Source of the DNA: Bacteroidales bacterium
GTDB lineage: Bacteria > Bacteroidota > Bacteroidia > Bacteroidales > VadinHA17
NCBI GenBank assembly: GCA_025455505.1
Contig: JALOMK010000153.1
Coordinates: 1-5,859, forward strand
DNA: 5,859 bases
Reading direction: 5' to 3'
The notes below the pieces were generated by a model. The model was given only the letters and a program-made list of their open reading frames with translations. It had not been told where the DNA came from and searched no databases. The position numbers and the translations under genes are program-made. Positions 1-5,093 of the stretch are shown one piece after another. The stretch's first letter is position 1; each line of letters starts with the position of its first letter.

Positions 1-606
1 GACTTTGATGACTACCAATGGCAGAGAAAAAATAGAGTTACGTTCAAAGGAACCCGCCTGGCCGAAGGTGCCGAACTGGTGCTGTACAAATGCCCCAAAT
101 GCCTGGCAGAATTCACATTACGCTCAAAAGGGAATAAACTATTCTGCCTAAACTGCGGCAATGAAGCCATGGTGACCAACAAACTGTTTTTTGAACCCTG
201 CAAGGAGGACAGCATCGTGTTTGATGGCTTTGATAATTGGTATGACTTCCAACAGAATTGTCTTTTGACTGAAATTCATGATCCGGGGTTTAAAATAACA
301 GCAACCACAGCGCTCCTGTGGAATGAACCAGGAAAGTATGGTTACCAGGAGATGGGACACGGTAAGCTGAGTCTCACCAGGGAAGCAGTAATCTACGAAG
401 GGAAAGTATTTGACAGAATAATTATCCAATCCTTTGAAATGAAAGATATCCTTATGGTGCCCTTTGCCGCCGGTGAGTATTTCGAGATCGCCAACGGATC
501 TGACATCCGCCGCTTTGTGCTGGATGATGTCAGGATGATGATGAAATGGGTGCTGGCCATCCGGCTTATCCGGGATGAATACTACGAAAAGAAAACCGGA
601 TCATGA
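1..606 (+). CDS. C-terminal part of a PlsC-type lysophospholipid acyltransferase with zinc ribbon (5'-truncated by window edge)
   Basis: The frame is open from base 1 and starts upstream of the window; the GTG at 79 is internal, because the 26 preceding codons read as family-like protein (DFDDYQWQRKN...LAEG). What is visible (201 residues) matches, from memory, the C-terminal region of long (about 450-500 aa) lysophospholipid/1-acyl-glycerol-3-phosphate acyltransferases. That region has an FD-[DN]-[YF]-x-WQ segment, then a CX2CX14CX2C zinc ribbon (visible Cys31, 34, 49, 52), then a NWYDFQ segment near residue 80 and a beta-rich tail ending in a helix. The catalytic HX4D domain would lie outside the window and cannot be confirmed. 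Such enzymes transfer an acyl chain to lysophosphatidic acid or another lysolipid at the inner membrane face. The stop codon overlaps the ATG of the transporter (ATGA), so the two are probably translationally coupled. Family call fairly sure; exact substrate unknown. Confidence 0.75.
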   Translation, partial: DFDDYQWQRKNRVTFKGTRLAEGAELVLYKCPKCLAEFTLRSKGNKLFCLNCGNEAMVTNKLFFEPCKEDSIVFDGFDNWYDFQQNCLLTEIHDPGFKITATTALLWNEPGKYGYQEMGHGKLSLTREAVIYEGKVFDRIIIQSFEMKDILMVPFAAGEYFEIANGSDIRRFVLDDVRMMMKWVLAIRLIRDEYYEKKTGS

Positions 607-2063
607 AAGACAGAAAAGAACTGCTCAGCAGGATGGCCTATGCCTGCGGCGATATTTACGGTGGCGGAGCCTTTATAATTGTTGGTCTGCTGCTTCTTGT
701 GTACCTGACAAATGTTGAGGGATTCTCCGGAACCAGCGCTGGCATCATCGTTTTCATCGGTAAAGCCTGGGATGCCATTACAGACCCTTTTATGGGGCAA
801 CTATCAGACAGAACAAGATCCCGTTTTGGTCGTCGCCGCATTTATTTCCTTCTGGGAAGTCTTCCTGTTTTCTTCTCCTGGGTAATGCTATGGTACGGTT
901 TTGGCATCACAGACAGTACTGCCAAATTCATATACTACACCCTGGCTTATATCTTCTTCTCCATGGCATTCACCATCGTTATGGTTCCCTACAACGCGAT
1001 TCTGTCGGATATGGTAAGGGACTATAACAGGCGTAGTGCATTCACAGGAATGCGCCTTGGTTTTTCTGCCGCAGCTGCCATTTTTTGTGCCACCGTTCCG
1101 GCACTGATCACGGGAGCCTACACAGACCCCAAACAGGCTTACCTTATAATGGGGCTTACCTTCGGAGCACTGTTCGCCATATGTTGGATTGTGGTATTCC
1201 TTGGTACCTGGGAGAATCAGATGAAGCCTGTCCCTGCGGTCAGCATTAAGGATTGGCTGAGCGTAATCAAAAACCGTTCCTTCCGTACTTATGTAACCAT
1301 ATTCATTCTCTGTCAGATGGCTATTGACACCGTTATGACACTGGCTGTTTATTTCCTGACGGTTTCATTGCAGAAAGAGGAACTTTTCGTCCCGATCATG
1401 GGATCTATCCTTGCCACCCAGCTCGTTTTCATCGGTATATTCTCTCAGGTGGCTCAAAAAACTGACAAAACTACTCCGGCATACATCTCCGCCGGAGTGT
1501 GGATAGCTGCCAGTTTTGCCGTCATATTCTTTTCGAACGCTACACCAGCTTTTATAGTAATCGCCACTTGCTCTCTGATCGGTGTGGGAAGTGCAGGACT
1601 TAATCTCTTCTCATGGTCTGCCCTGCCCGACATAGCCGATGTGGATGAACTTATCACCGGACGTCGCAGGGAAGGGCTCTACGCAGGCGTATCGACTTTC
1701 ATGCGTAAACTATCGGGAGGTGTGGTAGTGGGTGTCCTTGGCGTTGCTCTGGATGTGATCGGTTACAGCAAGGAGGCTCTCAGTGCAGGAAATATCTCAC
1801 CTGCAACAGATTGGGGTATACGAATCCTGTTCTGCGCCTTGCCCTTCACCTTCCTGATTTTCGCTCTGCTGTTCCTTCGCAGGTATAAGTTGGGAAGACA
1901 AGAGTTCAATATAATGAGTAATATTCTGAACCGCTACCGGGCGGGAGAGACGGATATATCAATTGAGGGTGAGGAACTCAGGGTTTGCCAGCAGCTGACA
2001 GGCCTGAAGGATGGCAGGTTCTTCAGAACTGATAGTGGTCCAGACCAGGAGATACATTCATAG
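603..2063 (+). CDS. GPH-family (MelB-type) MFS cation symporter
   Basis: This is a complete 486-aa inner-membrane protein with about twelve hydrophobic segments and a hydrophilic C-terminal tail of some 55 residues after about residue 428. The family signature is clear: KAWDAITDPFMGQLSDRT (residues 54-71) followed by RSRFGRRR (72-79), the cytoplasmic loop 2-3 motif, and VPYNAILSDM at 128-137. Asp57 and Asp61 align with the Na+-site Asp55 and Asp59 of E. coli MelB, and Asp17 lies where MelB has Asp19, so cation-coupled transport is likely. The position of the sugar-binding MelB Asp124 appears to be Met127, so a melibiose-like substrate should not be assumed. GPH relatives carry sugars and glucuronides, but the MelB-fold MFSD2A carries lysophospholipids, which suits the overlapping acyltransferase gene upstream. 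The start is the ATG inside the ATGA overlap; no strong ribosome binding site is visible. Substrate is undetermined. Confidence 0.88.
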   Translation: MKDRKELLSRMAYACGDIYGGGAFIIVGLLLLVYLTNVEGFSGTSAGIIVFIGKAWDAITDPFMGQLSDRTRSRFGRRRIYFLLGSLPVFFSWVMLWYGFGITDSTAKFIYYTLAYIFFSMAFTIVMVPYNAILSDMVRDYNRRSAFTGMRLGFSAAAAIFCATVPALITGAYTDPKQAYLIMGLTFGALFAICWIVVFLGTWENQMKPVPAVSIKDWLSVIKNRSFRTYVTIFILCQMAIDTVMTLAVYFLTVSLQKEELFVPIMGSILATQLVFIGIFSQVAQKTDKTTPAYISAGVWIAASFAVIFFSNATPAFIVIATCSLIGVGSAGLNLFSWSALPDIADVDELITGRRREGLYAGVSTFMRKLSGGVVVGVLGVALDVIGYSKEALSAGNISPATDWGIRILFCALPFTFLIFALLFLRRYKLGRQEFNIMSNILNRYRAGETDISIEGEELRVCQQLTGLKDGRFFRTDSGPDQEIHS

Positions 2064-2132
2064 TGAGGCAATCGCTACAAAGAACGCCAGCCGTCAGGTT
2101 GGGGGTACAGCGCCACCGAAAAAAAATCATAG

Positions 2133-2606
2133 TATGACTTACAAAATGTAACTTACATATGGAATTTCATAAAGTCGCTGAGACCGGTCATTACATTTGA
2201 AACCCTCACAGGTGCTCCACAGGCTACATTTGATTTAAAGCCGGATCAGACTGAAAAGAGTATAGATTCAATTCTGTCTTTTCTTGACAGTCAGCCTTTC
2301 AGGACCATTATTGCCATTGATGAATTCCAGCAGATTACAAGTTATCCGGAAAGAAATACTGAGGCATGGCTGCGAACCAGAATGCAGCTATTAAAAGCAA
2401 TTGCCCAGGAGGGAAAGGTTTTCAAACCAACAGGGAAGAAGTTTCTCGGAAAACATGGATTTTTGAATTCAGCTTCAGTACTGCGCTCCCTCCAGTCATT
2501 GATAAAATTTGAACTTATATTCAGGGATTTCGATTCGGAGGGCACTCCGTTTTATTGTATCTATGATGTGTTATTCCAAAAATGGTGCCTCATGACTCAA
2601 CCTTAG
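2133..2606 (+). pseudogene. Remnant of an AAA ATPase gene, N-terminus lost and interior deleted
   Basis: One frame is open from just after a TAG at 2130-2132 to the stop at 2604-2606 (157 codons), with no ATG, GTG or TTG until 2382. It reads as two separated pieces of a Bacteroidetes/archaeal-type ATP-binding protein. Piece one (about 2160-2384) carries WNFIKSLRPVITFE, then the Walker B strand RTIIAIDEFQQ and the following NTEAWLRTRMQ. Piece two (from about 2385) is the C-terminal winged-helix region, LLKAIAQEGKVFKPTGKKF, then SASVLRSLQSL and the end YDVLFQKWC. In intact relatives, as I recall them, a sensor-1 strand (FxFSGSQ-like), the lid and linker lie between these pieces, and a Walker A (P-loop) domain precedes them. 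Both are absent. The join is in frame, which fits a clean deletion at about 2382-2386. It cannot be a working ATPase; the 74-aa ORF from 2382 is probably not a gene. Confidence 0.75.
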
Positions 2607-2683
2607 AAATCAGGGTCGCAACTACTGCGGGAGCCTGCTTTTTACTGTTTGAAGCTTTTGCGCGCCTGCCCACACTCACTATC

Positions 2684-2732
2684 GCCCTGCGCCCTGCGCC
2701 CTGCGCCCTGCGCTCTGCGCTCTGCGCTCTGC
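2684..2732. repeat. Seven-copy 7-bp tandem repeat in two homogeneous blocks
   Basis: Four exact copies of GCCCTGC (2684-2711) are followed directly by three exact copies of GCTCTGC (2712-2732). The two unit types differ at one base and are not interleaved, which points to expansion by slippage from two neighbouring variants. The array lies in the gap between the ATPase remnant and the 3' end of the LuxR-type gene and is GC-rich against AT-rich surroundings. A 7-bp unit does not keep a reading frame at a single unit, so a coding role is unlikely. No evidence of CRISPR spacing. Confidence 0.95.
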
Positions 2733-2786
2733 AACTTTCTTCGGGTTATCTGGCTGAAATTCTCCCGATAAATACCAGGGAATCTT

Positions 2787-3545
2787 TCAAAGCACTCCCC
2801 GGTCTCTCAGGTCATAGATCAAATCAGATATATGAGTCTTTCCGGACTTCAGCAGGACATTTCTGCGATGGGTATTCACCGTATGCACACTAAGGAATAA
2901 TTTACCGGCAATTTCTTCGCTTCCAAGCCCCGAGGCTATTAATTTCAGGATCTCAAATTCACGGGCGGAAAATATATTGCCTTTCCTCAGCAGGTCATTA
3001 TCCGGATATCTGAAGCAGGAGAGATCGGTCCCGATGTAATAATGGTAACCGTTTTTGATCCTTTTATACCAGTCTATATTTGTGTGGATTTTAAGGAAGA
3101 AGACTGTTTTATAAGGTATTGCGGTATAAAATAAATAACACTGAACCAGAAAATCAGAGTACTTTCCTGAAGGGATTCGGTATTTGTAATTGGTTGACAG
3201 TATAGTATATCCTTTTTCTGCAATAAACAGATCCTGGGCTATCTTGACTATTTTGGCTCTTCCTAAATTAAGTCTTTGGATATCAAAGGGGTGCGTAGCT
3301 TCCATAAAATGGTAGAAGCTTAATTCATCAGATGCTATACCCAGGAGTGCTTTGCTTCCCTTACTCGTAAAATGGATTTTCATCTGAATGGCATCAGCCA
3401 TATAGAGAAACTGATTATTAATTTCCATCAGTATCTCAAGCTCCTCCATCAGAGGGTCTTTAGGATTAATCCCATCGAATCCCGAAGGTGCATAGGCTTC
3501 AATAAACTTAAAAAACAAATTATAATCGTGATAGTCTGACGTCAT
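2787..3545 (-). CDS. PAS-like/LuxR-type HTH transcriptional regulator, divergent from the desulfinase-like gene
   Basis: This is a complete 252-aa cytoplasmic protein. The C-terminal 60 residues are a GerE/LuxR-type DNA-binding domain: IFSAREFEILKLIASGLGSE (191-210), EIAGKLFLS, then the recognition helix region VHTVNTHRRNVLLKSGK (220-236) and a final helix DLIYDLRDRG. Residues about 45-170 form a PAS-like sensory region with a THPFD segment (84-88), resembling the THPDD motif of PAS_3-like domains. There is no receiver domain, so control by a bound ligand or partner is more likely than by phosphorylation; the signal is unknown. The ATG at 3543-3545 is supported by alignment with the second regulator in this window; a nearby upstream ATG is out of frame. 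The gene reads away from the desulfinase-like gene with a 179-bp gap, the classic layout of a local regulator. It has no clear terminator; the 7-bp repeat array lies about 55 bp beyond its stop. Confidence 0.88.
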   Translation of the reverse strand: MTSDYHDYNLFFKFIEAYAPSGFDGINPKDPLMEELEILMEINNQFLYMADAIQMKIHFTSKGSKALLGIASDELSFYHFMEATHPFDIQRLNLGRAKIVKIAQDLFIAEKGYTILSTNYKYRIPSGKYSDFLVQCYLFYTAIPYKTVFFLKIHTNIDWYKRIKNGYHYYIGTDLSCFRYPDNDLLRKGNIFSAREFEILKLIASGLGSEEIAGKLFLSVHTVNTHRRNVLLKSGKTHISDLIYDLRDRGVL

Positions 3546-3585
3546 AATTCATAGTAAGTCTTGCAGATGCCTCGTAAATTGATAT

Positions 3586-3615
3586 CAAATATAGTGAAAA
3601 TTACCTTTTTTCAAG
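3586..3615 (-). promoter_or_regulatory. Candidate Bacteroidetes-type promoter for the LuxR-type gene
   Basis: Read on the - strand, CTTG (TTG at 3614-3612) is followed after 18 bases by TATATTTG (3593-3586), an exact match to the Bacteroidetes -7 element TAnnTTTG. The spacing is slightly short of the usual 19-21. Transcription would start near 3579, giving a leader of roughly 35 nt before the ATG at 3545. This is a pattern match only. Confidence 0.5.
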
Positions 3616-3617
3616 TA

Positions 3618-3648
3618 TTGTATGCTGGTATGACAGAGTGTAATTTTA
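3618..3648 (+). promoter_or_regulatory. Candidate promoter for the desulfinase-like gene
   Basis: TTG at 3618-3620 is followed by a 20-base spacer and TAATTTTA (3641-3648), which misses the Bacteroidetes -7 consensus TAnnTTTG only at the last base. Transcription would start near 3655, leaving a leader of about 70 nt. Its -33 TTG sits three bases from the -33 TTG of the opposite-strand promoter, forming the palindrome CAAGTATTG (3612-3620). The call is weaker than that for the - strand promoter. Confidence 0.4.
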
Positions 3649-3724
3649 TTCTCTTACTTAGAAAGCACATTATAGTAAATGCCCAATTTTTTCTCAACAA
3701 TTAATAATCTTAAAACTATTAACA

Positions 3725-4945
3725 ATGGCAAGTGAAGTAAAAAGAACAGCTCCCGACATGGATGCTATTATTGCGAATGCAAAAAAAGAGGGCAAGCTGA
3801 AGACTGTACCTCTGGACTGGAAAGAAGTTTATTACACCAACTGTCCTCTCGTATCGGCCAGCAATGTCGATCAGGAGCTTGGCTGGACTAAGGAAATCTA
3901 TAAGAAGATGGATGTCCAGTATCTTTATCTGCGTGCCCGCAAGGAGAACGACTGGTATCCTCACTACATCCATAATATGGATAATATAATCCGTTTTGGC
4001 GGTCTTTTTCCTCCCATACATGTTCATGCAGATATCCGCCGTACAAGGCTCCTGGGCGTCACACATGCACCAAAAGAGGGTGGTGTAATGATTGTCCGTT
4101 CGAGGGACGATATCTACCGGATGGCAGATCTTAAAGGAAAAAAAATTGGCCTTTCGAGGAGCCAGAATAAGATCAAGACTGACTGGTGGGGCATCCAGGA
4201 AGAACAGGGAATTGAGCTTATGCTCAGATTAAACGGAATGACAAGGAATGATGTCCAGATCGTTGAATTCCCATACGCTGACGACTGGTATGATAATCCA
4301 GAGATGATGGGTCCTGAGATGGAAAACCCGTCTGAATTGTGGCTTCGCCGCGATCATAAGCACGACCTGGCTTTCAGGCCACTGGAAACAGCACTTGAGA
4401 AGGGAGTCATTGATGCGATGTACAGCCAGAGCAAGGTGCTGAGTGTACTTTCAGAAACCACAGGGAAATTCAAGTCAATTGAAGACCTTTCGAGGTATCC
4501 CGACTGGACATTGCAGGTAGCAAATATTCCTGCAGCCATAACCTGCAGTGACGTAATGGCTGAAAAACATCCCGAACTGGCCGTTGCCTTCCTGAAAGGA
4601 ATGATCAAGGTTGGCCGCTGGGCCAATGAGCACAAGCATGCTGCCGCGGCAATTCTTGACAAACAGACATTCTATCGCGATGTGGAAGATACTTACGAGG
4701 GAATAAGGCTCATCGACATGGTGCCTAACCTGTCACCACAAAACCTGGTATCTGTAGAAATCGGCAAGGACTTTATGCTGAGCCATGGCTACATCAAAAA
4801 CAATTTTGACGTACACAAGTGGGCGGCGCCTGAATTCCTTGAGCAGGCTGCCAGGGAGCTGCTGGAAGAGGAGTGGAAGAAAAGGACAACAGCAAAGCTG
4901 CCCTCGGCTGCTGACCCTCTTCAGTCAGGAGGCAGGATAGGATAA
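3725..4945 (+). CDS. DszB-like sulfinate desulfinase (periplasmic-binding-protein fold, cytoplasmic)
   Basis: This 406-aa protein has no signal peptide or lipobox, so it is not a typical ABC-transporter binding protein despite that fold. It resembles Rhodococcus DszB (365 aa), which hydrolyses 2'-hydroxybiphenyl-2-sulfinate to hydroxybiphenyl and sulfite. Shared blocks, compared from memory, are YTNCP (37-41; DszB YSNCP), RFGG-x2-PP (90-97), RTRLLGVT (106-113; DszB RTRLLGIT), GKKIGLS (138-144), IDAMYS (229-234) and WAAPEFL (366-372, identical in DszB). The DszB catalytic residues Cys27, His60 and Arg70 map to Cys40, His80 and Arg90; the His-Arg spacing of ten is kept. Differences are about seven extra residues between Cys and His, an acidic/aromatic segment at about 184-215 and a 30-residue charged C-terminal tail. 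The ATG at 3725 has an AT-rich leader without Shine-Dalgarno, and an inverted repeat TTAATA/TATTAA (3701-3722) lies just upstream. No dszA/dszC or transporter adjoins it. The natural substrate is unknown; a decarboxylase-like or binding role is the alternative. Confidence 0.75.
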   Translation: MASEVKRTAPDMDAIIANAKKEGKLKTVPLDWKEVYYTNCPLVSASNVDQELGWTKEIYKKMDVQYLYLRARKENDWYPHYIHNMDNIIRFGGLFPPIHVHADIRRTRLLGVTHAPKEGGVMIVRSRDDIYRMADLKGKKIGLSRSQNKIKTDWWGIQEEQGIELMLRLNGMTRNDVQIVEFPYADDWYDNPEMMGPEMENPSELWLRRDHKHDLAFRPLETALEKGVIDAMYSQSKVLSVLSETTGKFKSIEDLSRYPDWTLQVANIPAAITCSDVMAEKHPELAVAFLKGMIKVGRWANEHKHAAAAILDKQTFYRDVEDTYEGIRLIDMVPNLSPQNLVSVEIGKDFMLSHGYIKNNFDVHKWAAPEFLEQAARELLEEEWKKRTTAKLPSAADPLQSGGRIG

Positions 4946-4974
4946 CATTCCAGGCAGAGGTATTAATAATCTTG

Positions 4975-5016
4975 AATCCGCAGGCGCAAATGAATTTTTG
5001 GGTCCTGCGGATTTTT
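4975..5016 (+). terminator. Intrinsic terminator after the desulfinase-like gene
   Basis: A perfect 10-bp inverted repeat, AATCCGCAGG (4975-4984) and CCTGCGGATT (5004-5013), encloses a 19-nt loop and runs into a T-tract (5012-5016). It lies 29 bases past the stop codon, so the desulfinase-like gene is probably transcribed alone. On the opposite strand the hairpin is present but is not followed by a T-tract. Confidence 0.85.
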
Positions 5017-5037
5017 ACCTGCACCGCTGAAACACTC

Positions 5038-5092
5038 AGATTCGGTCATTAATGCGGGAAGCCAGATGCAATCAATTCACAATCCGGAATCT
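5038..5092 (-). other. Imperfect long hairpin just after the stop of the second LuxR-type gene
   Basis: AGATTCGG (5038-5045) pairs with CCGGAATCT (5084-5092) with one bulged base, and inside it ATTAATGC (5049-5056) can partly pair with GCAATCAAT (5069-5077). The structure begins immediately past the TAA of the - strand regulator gene. There is no T-tract on either side, so it would be an mRNA 3' end structure rather than a standard intrinsic terminator. The pairing is imperfect and could be chance. Confidence 0.35.
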
Positions 5093-5093
5093 C

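Noticed and set aside
79..606. GTG at 79 as the true start of the first gene
   Set aside because: The frame is open to base 1 and the preceding residues match the same acyltransferase family, so the GTG is an internal Val.
2627..2645. Possible terminator GCGG-GAGC-CTGC followed by TTTTT after the ATPase remnant
   Set aside because: Only four base pairs including one G-U pair; too weak to call a terminator.
2684..2732. CRISPR array
   Set aside because: The 7-bp units are directly abutting with no spacers, and no cas genes are near.
2582..2893. 103-aa + strand ORF
   Set aside because: It runs through the heptamer repeat and over the 3' end of the - strand regulator in antisense; low-complexity ALRPAPCALR-type translation and no family features.
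3719..4066. 115-aa - strand ORF inside the desulfinase-like gene
   Set aside because: Antisense shadow of a strongly supported coding region, without recognisable features.
3725..4945. ABC transporter substrate-binding protein (TauA/SsuA type)
   Set aside because: The fold is probably shared, but there is no signal peptide or lipobox, no adjacent permease or ATPase gene, and the DszB catalytic Cys, His and Arg are all present.
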